From: JAUVKA01 sp964465145
GTDB taxonomy: Bacteria > Bacteroidota > Bacteroidia > Bacteroidales > UBA12481
DNA: 52,237 nt
Direction: 5' to 3'
NCBI GenBank assembly: GCA_964465145.1
Contig: CAYXJR010000024.1
Span: 1 to 52,237, forward strand
In this document: positions 1 through 9,150 of the stretch, piece after piece
How positions within the stretch are numbered: position 1 is the stretch's first letter
Layout of the letters: every line of letters starts with the position of its first letter
The notes under the pieces: generated by a model
Database searches by the model: none
What the model was told of the DNA's origin: nothing
The model's input: only the letters and a program-made list of their open reading frames with translations
Program-made: the position numbers and the translations under genes

Positions 1-831
1 GTTTCATCCTTTTCCCGATGCCAATACATATCTGAAGACGAAAAAGGTACAAACTTTATTGAAAACCTTGTACGCTATGGAGTGAAGGTCCAGCAAGAAA
101 AAAATGCAGCCCAGCAAAGCCTTTTTGGTGGAATATCCGCATTGGATTTGAAAAAGCCCCAGCCGGCCAGCTGTGCGGAGTGGTCGAGCCTTAAACAGTT
201 AAACCAGGAAAAGGAGCTTGTAGGTATTTACCTTTCGGCTCATCCACTTGATGATTATCAGCTTGAAATTGATCATTTTTGTAACGCTAATCTGGCTGAC
301 CTACAAGACCTTGACAAACTAAAAGGCAAGGATATAAGGGTGGCAGGTATCGTTACCCTTATTGAACATAAAACTACTAAAAACAACAAACCCTACGGCA
401 AGCTGATTCTTGAGGATTTCACCGACTCCCTGAGCATGATGTTATTCTCAAAAGATTATATGAAATTTAAAAGCTACATGCAGGAGGGATACACTCTTTT
501 TCTAAAAGGTAAAGTGGGATCCCGTCAGTTCAATGAAGATGAGCTGGAATTCAAGATTAGTGAAATACATCTTTTGTCGGATATAAAAGAAACCCTTGTC
601 AAGTCAGTTCAATTGCGTATTTCATCTGTCGATATTACTCATGAGCTAATCACAGATCTCCGTCAACTTCTTGAGGCCAGCAAGGGAAAAGCTACTCTTA
701 AATTCCTGATATTCGACCCCAAAGGAAAGATCCGGGTGGAGATGTTTAGCCGAAATTTCAGTGTTGAGTTAAGCCGTGATTTCATAAACTTCCTTGACAA
801 CCATAAAGCCATTGAATATAAAATTGAATAA
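1..831 (+). CDS. dnaE: DNA polymerase III subunit alpha, C-terminal part (5' truncated by window edge)
   Basis: The reading frame is open from base 1, so the gene begins outside the window and only about 276 C-terminal residues are present. The stretch around residues 35-45 (QQSLFG) and the following linker match the region before the C-terminal OB fold of bacterial replicative polymerase alpha subunits. The OB fold lies at roughly residues 105-190 (KDIRVAGIVT, then LKGKVGSR) and is followed by a small domain that ends the protein. This subunit is the catalytic polymerase of the replisome, but none of its catalytic aspartates fall in this piece. A GTG at 82 is internal and not a start. trxA follows 71 bases downstream. 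The family call is strong; the split between OB fold and tail is approximate. Confidence 0.93.
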   Translation, partial: VSSFSRCQYISEDEKGTNFIENLVRYGVKVQQEKNAAQQSLFGGISALDLKKPQPASCAEWSSLKQLNQEKELVGIYLSAHPLDDYQLEIDHFCNANLADLQDLDKLKGKDIRVAGIVTLIEHKTTKNNKPYGKLILEDFTDSLSMMLFSKDYMKFKSYMQEGYTLFLKGKVGSRQFNEDELEFKISEIHLLSDIKETLVKSVQLRISSVDITHELITDLRQLLEASKGKATLKFLIFDPKGKIRVEMFSRNFSVELSRDFINFLDNHKAIEYKIE

Positions 832-856
832 TGCCCAAGGGCACAGAGATTTTTTA

Positions 857-864
857 TAATTTTG
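857..864 (+). promoter_or_regulatory. Candidate Bacteroidota -7 box upstream of trxA
   Basis: TAATTTTG at this position fits the phylum's -7 consensus TAnnTTTG and would place the transcript start about 30 bases before the trxA ATG. No convincing TTG/TTTG element is visible at the expected distance upstream, so the call rests on one box only. Confidence 0.35.
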
Positions 865-902
865 CAACAAATATTTATTAAACGCACAAATATTCCCAAC
901 TC

Positions 903-1220
903 ATGACTATAGAAGTTACAGATGCCACCTTTGATGATGTGATTACAAATGCCGGAAAACCAGCAATTGTGGATTTTTGGGCCGAATGGTGCGGGCCCTG
1001 CCGAATGGTGTCCCCCATTGTACATGAACTAGCCGAAGAATATGGGGATAAGATTGTGGTTGCAAAAGTTGACGTTGACAGCAACCCTGGAATCTCCCAA
1101 AAGTTTGGCATAAGGAACATTCCCACACTACTTTTTTTCAAGAACGGTGAGGTAGCCGACAAACAAGTTGGAGTGGTTCCGAAAAGTGTACTGGCTGCTA
1201 AAATCCAGTCATTGATGTAA
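903..1220 (+). CDS. trxA: Thioredoxin
   Basis: A 105-residue single-domain thioredoxin, the usual length. The redox motif WCGPC is at residues 29-33 and the cis-proline loop (NIPTLLFF) is near residue 75. There is no signal peptide, so it should act in the cytoplasm as a general dithiol reductant for thioredoxin reductase. It sits directly after dnaE with a candidate promoter in between and a hairpin terminator immediately after the stop, so it is probably its own short transcription unit. Confidence 0.97.
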   Translation: MTIEVTDATFDDVITNAGKPAIVDFWAEWCGPCRMVSPIVHELAEEYGDKIVVAKVDVDSNPGISQKFGIRNIPTLLFFKNGEVADKQVGVVPKSVLAAKIQSLM

Positions 1221-1243
1221 AAAATTGAGCCTTTTTTATCCTT

Positions 1244-1274
1244 AAGGCATGGGAATAATCCTTTGCCTTTTTTT
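1244..1274 (+). terminator. Rho-independent terminator after trxA
   Basis: AAGGCA (1244-1249) pairs with TGCCTT (1264-1269), with a further short GG/CC pairing inside the loop, and the stem is followed by a run of T residues up to 1274. It lies 24 bases after the trxA stop and just before the DUF58 gene start. Confidence 0.7.
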
Positions 1275-1282
1275 GTCTGATA

Positions 1283-2227
1283 ATGTCTATGAGAAACCTG
1301 GCAGATATAGAAGAACTGGAGTTATTTACCCAGATTGAATTCATCGCCAAACAAGTGGTTGAAGGATTTATTACAGGTTTGCACCGTAGCCCCTATCATG
1401 GTTTTTCGGTTGAATTTGCTGAACACCGCCATTATAATACCGGTGAATCAACCAAACATATTGATTGGAAACTATATGCCCGCTCCGAGAAACTCTTCGT
1501 AAAAAGGTACGAAGAAGAGACAAATCTTAAGGCGCATATCGTTATAGACAATTCCAGTTCCATGTTGTTTCCTTTCCCCGAAGGCAAACTCCATAACAAG
1601 CTTTTTTTCAGTATTTATTGTGCTGCTGCTCTCATCCGTATTCTCCGGTCACAAAGAGATGCAGTCGGTCTGAGTATCTTTACAGATCAGATTGATCTTC
1701 ATACCGAGGCCAAGCTTTCAGAGGTACATGCTCAATTTCTCTATGGGGAGTTAAGCCGCTTACTGGAATTGTCATCGAATGGCAATACTAAAGCTCTTCT
1801 TAATCAGAAAACCAACACCAGCAAAGTTCTTCATACCCTTGCCGAAAGCCTCCCTACCCGCAGTTTGGTGATCCTTTTTACCGACATGTTTGAAGAAGCT
1901 AATGCAGAGGAACTTTTTTCAGCTTTGCAGCATTTCCGATACAATAAACATGAATTGATTCTTTTTCATGTAGTAGATCAGGAACTGGAGGGAAATTTCG
2001 AATACCCGGCAAGACCCCACAAATTTGTTGACATGGAAACTGGTGAGATTATGAGGCTCAACCCCGGAGATTTGAAAAAACAATATTCCAGAATAACGAA
2101 TGATTTTTTTAATGAGATAAAACTTCGTTGTGGTCAATATAAAATTGATCTGGCCGAAGCGGATATCAGAAAAGATTTTAAGGACGTATTGCTGCCCTTC
2201 CTGATTAAGCGGAGCAAGTTGTACTAG
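1283..2227 (+). CDS. DUF58 domain-containing protein
   Basis: A 314-residue soluble protein of the DUF58 family, which has a von Willebrand factor A-like fold. The family signature is seen around residues 55-75 (GEHRHYNTGES-like stretch, then HIDWKLYARSEKL) and a MIDAS-like DNSSSM is near residue 90. DUF58 proteins often sit beside a MoxR AAA+ ATPase and BatA/BatB membrane proteins in envelope stress operons. No such partner is visible here, so this copy looks solitary. The start ATG overlaps no neighbour and has a second in-frame ATG two codons later. The exact function is unknown; I would not go beyond the family name. Confidence 0.88.
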   Translation: MSMRNLADIEELELFTQIEFIAKQVVEGFITGLHRSPYHGFSVEFAEHRHYNTGESTKHIDWKLYARSEKLFVKRYEEETNLKAHIVIDNSSSMLFPFPEGKLHNKLFFSIYCAAALIRILRSQRDAVGLSIFTDQIDLHTEAKLSEVHAQFLYGELSRLLELSSNGNTKALLNQKTNTSKVLHTLAESLPTRSLVILFTDMFEEANAEELFSALQHFRYNKHELILFHVVDQELEGNFEYPARPHKFVDMETGEIMRLNPGDLKKQYSRITNDFFNEIKLRCGQYKIDLAEADIRKDFKDVLLPFLIKRSKLY

Positions 2228-2229
2228 AT

Positions 2230-2278
2230 GGGGAATGGGGAACAGGGAACGGTTAACAGTTAACAGGGAACAGTGGAA
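2230..2278. repeat. Heptad-period array A (7 units)
   Basis: Starting two bases after the DUF58 stop, the sequence breaks into seven consecutive 7-bp units. Four or five end in AAC (units such as AGGGAAC at 2244-2250 and 2265-2271, AGTTAAC at 2258-2264). Unit sequence drifts but the 7-bp phase is kept. It lies in the convergent gap between the DUF58 gene and cls. Confidence 0.6.
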
Positions 2279-2304
2279 TGAGTTTCTGAGTCACCTTTTT
2301 TCTG

Positions 2305-3780
2305 TTACAACAGCGGACTAAATATCCGGGCTATCGATTCCAACACCTTTTCCATTCCTGGTCGTTTCCTCCATTCATCTATGCTGATCAGCCTGGAACC
2401 GGCAATGTCATTTATAAAATCCCGCTTCAGTGTATGGGCTGTTTTACCATCGTAGATTAGAGCATTTACCTCAAAATCCTGGCTGAAGCTTCTGATATCC
2501 ATGTTCGCTGTGCCTACCGAAGCAAAAATATCATCTACAATCATTAATTTGCTATGAGTAAATCCTTTGATAAAAAAATAAACTTTAACCCCTGCTTCGA
2601 GTAATTCTTCCAGGTAAGAGCGACTGCCCCGGCCAACAACCCAGGAGTCGTTTTTATCAGGTAGAAGTATCCTGACATCCACACCGCTCAGGGCTGCCGT
2701 TTTTATGGCTGTCATGATACTTTCGTTGGGAAGAAAATAGGGTGTGGATATATAAACATACAGCTCGGCAGTTGCAATTGCCGAGAAATATGCCTGCATG
2801 ATACTCTGCCAGTCGGAATCAGGCCCGGAGGAAACAACCTGTACTAAAAGGTTATCTTTTATATCGTTCCGGGGGAAAAAACTCTCTTCGATTTCAAGAG
2901 AACCACTTACAAATCTCCAATCCATGAGAAAAACAGCCTGCAGGCTTCTAACGGCCTCGCCCTGGATCTTAAGAAAAGTATCCCGCCACATGTTGTTCGA
3001 CCCCAGCCCCCGGAGATAACGATCAGCAATATTCAGGCCCCCAACAAAGCCCACCTTCCCATCCACCACAACAATTTTCCGATGCAATCTGTAGTTCACC
3101 TTGTTGGCAAAAGCATACACTTTTACGGGCATAAAACTGAATACTCCTGCTCCGGCAATGGTTAACTCCCGGATAAATCGCCTCGGCAGAAACCAGCTCC
3201 CAACATCATCGTATATAACCTTTACTTTCACTCCCTCGCCAGCTTTACGCACAAGCAAATTTTTGATTCTGTTTCCAATATTATCATCTTCGATAATATA
3301 AAATTCCAGGTGAATATGATCTTTTGCATTTTCCATCTCGTAAATAATGGAACCAAAAGTTTGCCGCCCATTGTTAAGCACCCTGACCTGGTTTTTCTCG
3401 GTAATCAGAGCTTTGCTGTTTTGCAGGAGCAATTTCATCATATTGCGCTTTGACACGAGGCGTTCATCCTTAATGAACCTTTTGTCGTTTAACTGAATCA
3501 TCTGCTCCTGTATCAGTCGATCAAGACTAAGATGATCTGATATCTCTTTTTGCAAGAAAAACTTCTTTTTATGAATTGACCGGCCCAGGTACAGATAAAG
3601 TATAATCCCGATTATGGGTAAGAGGACCAATACTAAAGACCACGAAACGGTTTTTGTTGGGTCTTTATTCTCAAGAATAATTACCACAACCATGAATATG
3701 ATCGAAGCCAGGAAGGTAATATCCAGCGCTATCCAAATCCAACCCTCTCCCTGAAAAAAGTAGAATATTCGAGCAGGCAT
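2305..3780 (-). CDS. cls: Cardiolipin synthase (phospholipase D family)
   Basis: A 491-residue membrane enzyme that joins two phosphatidylglycerol molecules into cardiolipin. Two N-terminal hydrophobic segments are seen at about residues 14-36 and 45-66 (the PLDc_N region), followed by two phospholipase D catalytic motifs of the HxK form: HRKIVVVDG near residue 231 and HSKLMIVDD near residue 408. Length and architecture match bacterial ClsA-type enzymes. It is divergent from pepT across a 240-base gap and convergent with the DUF58 gene. Confidence 0.93.
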   Translation of the reverse strand: MPARIFYFFQGEGWIWIALDITFLASIIFMVVVIILENKDPTKTVSWSLVLVLLPIIGIILYLYLGRSIHKKKFFLQKEISDHLSLDRLIQEQMIQLNDKRFIKDERLVSKRNMMKLLLQNSKALITEKNQVRVLNNGRQTFGSIIYEMENAKDHIHLEFYIIEDDNIGNRIKNLLVRKAGEGVKVKVIYDDVGSWFLPRRFIRELTIAGAGVFSFMPVKVYAFANKVNYRLHRKIVVVDGKVGFVGGLNIADRYLRGLGSNNMWRDTFLKIQGEAVRSLQAVFLMDWRFVSGSLEIEESFFPRNDIKDNLLVQVVSSGPDSDWQSIMQAYFSAIATAELYVYISTPYFLPNESIMTAIKTAALSGVDVRILLPDKNDSWVVGRGSRSYLEELLEAGVKVYFFIKGFTHSKLMIVDDIFASVGTANMDIRSFSQDFEVNALIYDGKTAHTLKRDFINDIAGSRLISIDEWRKRPGMEKVLESIARIFSPLL

Positions 3781-3868
3781 AATTATTAAGCTTGGGGGAA
3801 ATTTACAAATTAATTCCTATTTCTAAAATTGTAAGTACAGCAATGTTTTGTTATCAGCCAGTTGAAAT

Positions 3869-3945
3869 AGGATAATCTTTTCTCTTTAATCTAAAATTAG
3901 TTTATTTTGTTAGATAATAACCAACCATTGCAAATGGATTATCCT
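3869..3945. repeat. Spaced inverted repeat in the cls/pepT divergent gap
   Basis: AGGATAATC at 3869-3877 is the exact reverse complement of GATTATCCT at 3937-3945, separated by 59 bases. A further partial copy of the second arm (TTATCCTGT) recurs near 3988. This could be an operator or loop site for the two divergent genes; nothing else in the 240-base gap was recognised. Confidence 0.35.
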
Positions 3946-4020
3946 GTTGGAACAATATTGCTTTTTGTTGACTGTCGTGGATTGTTTATCCTGTAGAGCG
4001 TAAAGTGTTAAATAATTACT

Positions 4021-5274
4021 ATGGAACCTGTTGCTGAACGATTTATCCGTTATGCTAAAATAAATACCCAGTCGAATGCCGGGTCTAACAGCTGCCCGAG
4101 TTCGCGTGGCCAACTTGACCTGGCCCGCGTTCTGTTTGAAGAATTATTGGAGTTTGGCCTGGAAGATGTGCACCTCAATTCTGATGGATATGTTTGGGGA
4201 TGTTTGCCATCCAACATCGACGTTTCAGCACCGGTAATTGGATTCCTTGGCCATATGGATACCAGCCCAGATTTTTCAGGGGACAATGTCAAGCCTGACA
4301 TTATCAGAAATTATGATGGTTCCTCGATCACTCTATCAGAGCAGGAAGGTATTAAGCTGGATCCCTCCGAATTCCCGGAATTATTGAACTATACCGGCCA
4401 GGATCTGATCGTCACCAATGGCCTTACACTTTTAGGTGCTGATGATAAAGCCGGGATTGCAGAAATTATGGAAGCTATTCACTTTCTGGTTTCAAATCCT
4501 GAAATTAAACATGGAACTGTGAAGGTGGCCTTTACTCCGGATGAGGAAATTGGCAGAGGAGCCGACTTATTTCCGGTAAAATCTTTCGGAGCCGATTTTG
4601 CTTATACACTGGATGGAGGACCTGTTGGTGAATTAGAGTTTGAAAATTTTAATGCTGCAGGGGCCCTGGTAACAATCCTGGGCAGAAATGTCCACCCTGG
4701 CACCGCAAAGGATAAAATGATTAATGCAATACAGGTGGGAATAGATTTTCATAACATGCTTCCTGCATTTGATCGACCAGAACACACTGAAGGATACGAA
4801 GGATTTTATCATCTTACTGAATTTAGCGGGACTGTGGAAAAAACCAAACTGAATTACATTATCCGGGATCATGACTGTATGAATTTTAAATTACGGAAAC
4901 AGCGGATATTACAGAACAGAGATCTCCTAAACAAAAGATTTGGGAAAGAGCTTGTGCATGTTGAGATGAAGGATCAGTATTATAATATGAAGGAGAAAAT
5001 TGAGGCACAGATGCACATCATTGACCTGGCACGTGAAGCAATGGAAGACATTGGTATCAAGCCAATTATCAAAGCCATACGTGGTGGGACAGATGGATCT
5101 AAACTTAGCTTTATGGGCCTTCTAACCCCAAACCTATTTACAGGTGGACATAATTACCACGGGAAATTTGAATTCATCCCAATCCAGTCAATGATCCTGG
5201 CCACAACGGTAATAGTTGAAATAATAAAAAAAGCTGCCCGGAAAAGTCCGAACCTTTCCGCATGGCCAAAATAA
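4021..5274 (+). CDS. pepT: Peptidase T (tripeptide aminopeptidase)
   Basis: A 417-residue M20-family zinc peptidase that removes N-terminal residues from tripeptides in the cytoplasm. Metal and catalytic motifs are in order: GHMDTSPD near residue 77 (His ligand and catalytic Asp), GADDKAG near 140 (bridging Asp), TPDEEIGRG near 173 (general-base Glu and ligand), an Asp of the YTLDGG segment near 196, and a C-terminal His in FTGGHNYHG near 378. No signal peptide. The C-terminal tail is slightly extended. It stands alone, divergent from cls. Confidence 0.96.
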   Translation: MEPVAERFIRYAKINTQSNAGSNSCPSSRGQLDLARVLFEELLEFGLEDVHLNSDGYVWGCLPSNIDVSAPVIGFLGHMDTSPDFSGDNVKPDIIRNYDGSSITLSEQEGIKLDPSEFPELLNYTGQDLIVTNGLTLLGADDKAGIAEIMEAIHFLVSNPEIKHGTVKVAFTPDEEIGRGADLFPVKSFGADFAYTLDGGPVGELEFENFNAAGALVTILGRNVHPGTAKDKMINAIQVGIDFHNMLPAFDRPEHTEGYEGFYHLTEFSGTVEKTKLNYIIRDHDCMNFKLRKQRILQNRDLLNKRFGKELVHVEMKDQYYNMKEKIEAQMHIIDLAREAMEDIGIKPIIKAIRGGTDGSKLSFMGLLTPNLFTGGHNYHGKFEFIPIQSMILATTVIVEIIKKAARKSPNLSAWPK

Positions 5275-5380
5275 ACAAAACCGTTTCTTTTTTGTTGGAT
5301 AATTACCAAACTTTATTCTGTTTTTGAAAGGGGTAAAAGTTGTTTAAAATTTTATGGATTAAGTTTTTAGTATAAAATAG

Positions 5381-5422
5381 TTTTAACTTTTAACGAATAA
5401 CGAGTAACCAGTAACGAGCAAC
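5381..5422. repeat. Heptad-period array B (6 units)
   Basis: Six consecutive 7-bp units, all ending in AAC (for example TTTTAAC twice, then GAGTAAC at 5402-5408). The array ends 13 bases before the lipoate ligase-like ATG, so it occupies the putative leader or promoter region of that gene. Confidence 0.6.
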
Positions 5423-5435
5423 GTGTTCCGCAAAA

Positions 5436-6053
5436 ATGATTGAAGTTAAAAAATACGACCTTCCCGACTCCCGATTAATCGATATCGAGGCTGAAGGAAA
5501 TGATTGGATATTTTGGCCTCCTGATCGGACTTACCTGGTTCTTGGTCAGAGCAACAAGGCAGAGCAGTCTTTTTATGCTGATCGAGTTATAGCTGATAGA
5601 ATTCCAGTTTACAAAAGACCTTCAGGAGGCGAATCAGTTATTCTAACACCAAAGACCCTTGTGATTTCGGTGAGGCTAATCGCTCAACAACTGGAAAACC
5701 CACAGGTATCATTCAGAAAAATCAATAATGTTATCATTGAAGGTCTTGCAGGATTGGGAGTACAAAACCTAGCATACCGGGGAATTTCGGATATATGTAT
5801 TGGCGAAAAAAAGATCCTGGGTTCCTCCATCTACAGAAAAAAAAATCTGGTTTTCTATCAAGCTGTTCTTAATATTTCTGAAGACATCGAAATGATAGGT
5901 AAATATCTCCGACATCCTTCAAGAGAACCTTCCTACAGAATGGGAAGGGACCACCTTGAGTTTGTCACCAGCATTCATGAACGGGGATTCCCTCTAAGTC
6001 ATAACGAGATAATAATAAGTATTGAGGGACATTTCAATAAGAACCTTCGTTGA
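5436..6053 (+). CDS. Lipoate-protein ligase-like protein, compact form
   Basis: A 205-residue protein of the biotin/lipoate ligase (BPL_LplA_LipB) fold. The recognisable segments are YLVLGQSN near residue 29, a KRPSGGES stretch near residue 63 that corresponds to the usual RRxSGGGxV lipoate-binding loop, and GEKKILGSS near residue 123, which carries the lysine expected to contact lipoyl-AMP. The third glycine of the loop is replaced by glutamate, the N-terminal helix of standard ligases is very short, and no C-terminal accessory domain is present. It could attach lipoate or octanoate to a carrier such as GcvH or E2 proteins, but none is encoded in the window. Family call firm, activity uncertain. 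Confidence 0.72.
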   Translation: MIEVKKYDLPDSRLIDIEAEGNDWIFWPPDRTYLVLGQSNKAEQSFYADRVIADRIPVYKRPSGGESVILTPKTLVISVRLIAQQLENPQVSFRKINNVIIEGLAGLGVQNLAYRGISDICIGEKKILGSSIYRKKNLVFYQAVLNISEDIEMIGKYLRHPSREPSYRMGRDHLEFVTSIHERGFPLSHNEIIISIEGHFNKNLR

Positions 6054-6118
6054 GCATAAGGAGTAATTAAGAATTTCCATAATCTCACTATATTTACCTT
6101 TCTAATTATTTCTCTGGA

Positions 6119-7597
6119 ATGAAAAAATCTCATTATCTGGCTTTTGATATTGGTGCCAGCAGCGGCAGGGCTATTCTGGGCACCCTGTTTGGAGATCGTG
6201 TCACTTTACAGGAAGTACATCGGTTTTCGAATGAAATGAGCTTTCAAGATGGACATTATCACTGGAATATCTTCCTCCTTTTTGAAGAATTGAAACTCGG
6301 ATTAAAAAAATGCATCCACGAATACAAGATCACTCCAGATTCTATAGCTATTGATACCTGGGGTGTAGATTTCGGCCTGGTTGGTGCCGACAATAAGCTC
6401 TTAGGATGGCCATTCGCCTACCGGGACTCTATCACTGATAATGCAATGCAGGAGGTATTTTCAATTGTGGAACCTTACGAATTGTACAAAATGACCGGGA
6501 TACAATTTATGAAGTTTAATTCCCTCTTTCAACTCTGGTCAATAAAAAAGCAATATCCTGATTTAATAAGAAAGGCTAAAAAGCTATTATTCATGCCTGA
6601 TTTGTTAGGGTTTATGTTTACCGGCAAATCATGGTCAGAAGATACTATCGCCTCAACTTCTCAAATGGTAGACCCAGTGAGCAAGTCATGGCTCACAAAA
6701 TTGATGGATACATTAGATCTCCCAGTAAATATTTTGCAGGAATCAGTTTCTCCAGGTAACACTATGGGGGCCTTATTACCTGATATACAAGAAGAACTTA
6801 ACTGTCAGGCAATACCAGTAGTTGCAAGTTGTGCCCATGATACAGCTGCTGCAATTGCGGCCATACCGGCTACCGGAGATAACTGGGTATATATCTCCAG
6901 CGGAACCTGGTCGTTAATGGGAATGGAACTCGACGAACCGGTATTGAATGAGGCTGCCTTTACTGCTTCTTTTACCAATGAAGGTGGATTTGCCGGCACA
7001 ACCCGGTTTCTAAAGAACATCACCGGGCTTTGGTTATTGCAGGAATGCAAGAAGGTTTGGGACGAGGACCAGCCAATTTCATATTCCGAACTGGTTAATA
7101 AAAGTATTGATGCTCTACCATTTCAATCGCTAGTTGATCCAGACCACCAGGATTTTATGAACCCCGACAATATGCAGGAAGCAATAGCAAACTATTGCCA
7201 AAGGACCGGACAGGAAATTCCCGATGGGATACCAGGATTCGCCCGATGTATTTTTGAAAGTCTGGCACTGAAATATAAATACACTCTCGACCTGTTGTTG
7301 AAAGCACATCCGGCACAGCCCGAGAAGATTCATATCATTGGCGGAGGCACCCACAATGAACTTCTTTGCCAATATACCGCAAATGCTACAGGACTAAATG
7401 TGATTGCCGGCCCCGCCGAAGGTGCGGCTTTGGGAAATATACTTGTCCAGGCTTATGCCGCGGGGAAAATCAGCGGTGTATATGAGATAAGGCAGCTGGC
7501 CAGGAATTCAGTTATTACTAAAAACTATCAACCTGAAGATCAGGAATCATGGAGCAAAGCATATAATCAGTGGCTAAAATTAATAGATTTTGAGTAA
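6119..7597 (+). CDS. rhaB: Rhamnulokinase (FGGY family)
   Basis: A 492-residue FGGY sugar kinase. The N-terminal phosphate loop FDIGASSGRA is at residues 9-18, and the rhamnulokinase-type AIDTWGVDFGL is near residue 80. The C-terminal ATP-binding segment is HIIGGGTHNELLCQ near residue 406. These features favour L-rhamnulose as substrate over xylulose or glycerol. It is the first gene of a cluster with a second FGGY kinase and xylose isomerase, separated by short gaps, so the three are probably cotranscribed. No rhamnose isomerase or rhamnulose-1-phosphate aldolase is in the window. Confidence 0.88.
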   Translation: MKKSHYLAFDIGASSGRAILGTLFGDRVTLQEVHRFSNEMSFQDGHYHWNIFLLFEELKLGLKKCIHEYKITPDSIAIDTWGVDFGLVGADNKLLGWPFAYRDSITDNAMQEVFSIVEPYELYKMTGIQFMKFNSLFQLWSIKKQYPDLIRKAKKLLFMPDLLGFMFTGKSWSEDTIASTSQMVDPVSKSWLTKLMDTLDLPVNILQESVSPGNTMGALLPDIQEELNCQAIPVVASCAHDTAAAIAAIPATGDNWVYISSGTWSLMGMELDEPVLNEAAFTASFTNEGGFAGTTRFLKNITGLWLLQECKKVWDEDQPISYSELVNKSIDALPFQSLVDPDHQDFMNPDNMQEAIANYCQRTGQEIPDGIPGFARCIFESLALKYKYTLDLLLKAHPAQPEKIHIIGGGTHNELLCQYTANATGLNVIAGPAEGAALGNILVQAYAAGKISGVYEIRQLARNSVITKNYQPEDQESWSKAYNQWLKLIDFE

Positions 7598-7636
7598 TTT
7601 ATTTACTCGTTTATAATGCACCTTAATTACTCTTTT

Positions 7637-9139
7637 ATGAACAATCAATCTTACCTTCTTGGACTCGACATTGGATCTTCTTCCATCAAGGCAGCTCTGG
7701 TTAATGCTGATACCGGGGAAACAATTTCCACCGCCCAGGCTCCGGATATGGAGCTTCCGATCAGTTCTCCTCAGGCTGGTTGGGCTGAGCAGGATCCGGA
7801 GTCGTGGTGGAACTATGCCAAAGAGGCCATTAACAGGCTTTTCCCGGAGCAGTCAGGAAGGGAAAATATCAAAGCAATCGGGATCTCGTACCAAATGCAT
7901 GGCCTGGTAATATTGGATAAGAATAATAAGATTTTAAGGCCATCTATTATCTGGTGCGATAGTCGGGCAGCCGGCATTGGTGAGATAGCTTTTCGATGCA
8001 TCGGTGAGGATAAATGCCTGCACAATCTGCTAAACAGTCCTGGAAATTTCACTGCATCCAAGCTTGCCTGGGTAAAAAAGAATGAACCTGGGATATATGA
8101 CCGGGCAGCCGTTTCCCTACTTCCCGGAGATTATATAGCATTCCGCTTAACCGGAGAATTAGGCACCACCATATCCGGATTATCGGAAGGAATTTTCTGG
8201 GATTTCAGATCTTCCGGCATTTCAAGCGATTTGATGGATCATTATGGATTGGATCAGGGTTTAATACCTAAGCTGGTCCCTACTTTTGGAATACAGGGGG
8301 AGGTAAACTCTGCTATAGCCAGAGAGACAGGTCTGCCAGCAGGAATCCCAGTGAGTTACCGTGCCGGGGACCAACCCAATAATGCCCTCAGCCTTAATGT
8401 ATTCAACCCTGGCGAGCTGGCTGCTACAGCTGGAACTTCTGGAGTGATCTATGGAATACTGGATCAGTTGAATGCCGATCTTCAATCCCGTGTGAACCTT
8501 TTTGCACATGTCAACCACACAGCCGAAGCACCCAGGCTGGGGGTCCTGTTATGTGTTAACGGTACCGGGATTCAATACAGATGGCTGCGAAATCAGGTAT
8601 TTGGGGGACTGCTGGAATATTCGGACATGAATAAGCTGGCGACATCTGTTCCGGCAGGGTCGGATGGCTTGCTCGTCTTTCCTTTTGGTAATGGTGTTGA
8701 ACGTATTTTACAAAACCGGCCATTCGGTGGACAAGTTCGTAACATTGATTTTAATCGACACGGTAGAGCCCATTTGGTGAGGGCGGCCCAGGAGGGGATT
8801 ATTTTCGCCCTTAATTATGGTTTTGAAGCGATGCGGGAATTGGGTGTAAAAACCCAAACTGTTCGTGCCGGGACAGCCAATATGTTTCAAAGTGAATTAT
8901 TTTCAGAACTATTTGCCTCTATAACAGGAACCACCGTAGAACTTTATAATACTGATGGAGCCATTGGGGCTGCCAGAGGTGCCGGTATAGGAGCTGGATT
9001 TTTCTCCGGGCCGAAAGAGGCATTTAAAGCTCTTAAAACCGTCAGCACAATTGACCCAAAACCAGAACTAGCAGCAATCTATGCTGATTTATATAACCAT
9101 TGGAAAACTGAACTGGAAAAAATGATCTCAAACCAATAA
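7637..9139 (+). CDS. xylB: Xylulokinase (FGGY family)
   Basis: A roughly 500-residue FGGY kinase expected to phosphorylate D-xylulose. The ATP-binding N-terminus LGLDIGSSSIKA begins about residue 7 of the chosen start, GISYQMHGLV is near residue 82, and the C-terminal ATP pocket appears as RAGTANMFQSELF near residue 408. An upstream in-frame ATG at 7616 would add seven residues not seen in the family, so 7637 is preferred. Xylose isomerase follows 11 bases after the stop, which supports the xylulose assignment over other pentuloses. Confidence 0.87.
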   Translation: MNNQSYLLGLDIGSSSIKAALVNADTGETISTAQAPDMELPISSPQAGWAEQDPESWWNYAKEAINRLFPEQSGRENIKAIGISYQMHGLVILDKNNKILRPSIIWCDSRAAGIGEIAFRCIGEDKCLHNLLNSPGNFTASKLAWVKKNEPGIYDRAAVSLLPGDYIAFRLTGELGTTISGLSEGIFWDFRSSGISSDLMDHYGLDQGLIPKLVPTFGIQGEVNSAIARETGLPAGIPVSYRAGDQPNNALSLNVFNPGELAATAGTSGVIYGILDQLNADLQSRVNLFAHVNHTAEAPRLGVLLCVNGTGIQYRWLRNQVFGGLLEYSDMNKLATSVPAGSDGLLVFPFGNGVERILQNRPFGGQVRNIDFNRHGRAHLVRAAQEGIIFALNYGFEAMRELGVKTQTVRAGTANMFQSELFSELFASITGTTVELYNTDGAIGAARGAGIGAGFFSGPKEAFKALKTVSTIDPKPELAAIYADLYNHWKTELEKMISNQ

Positions 9140-9150
9140 CCTATATTATT

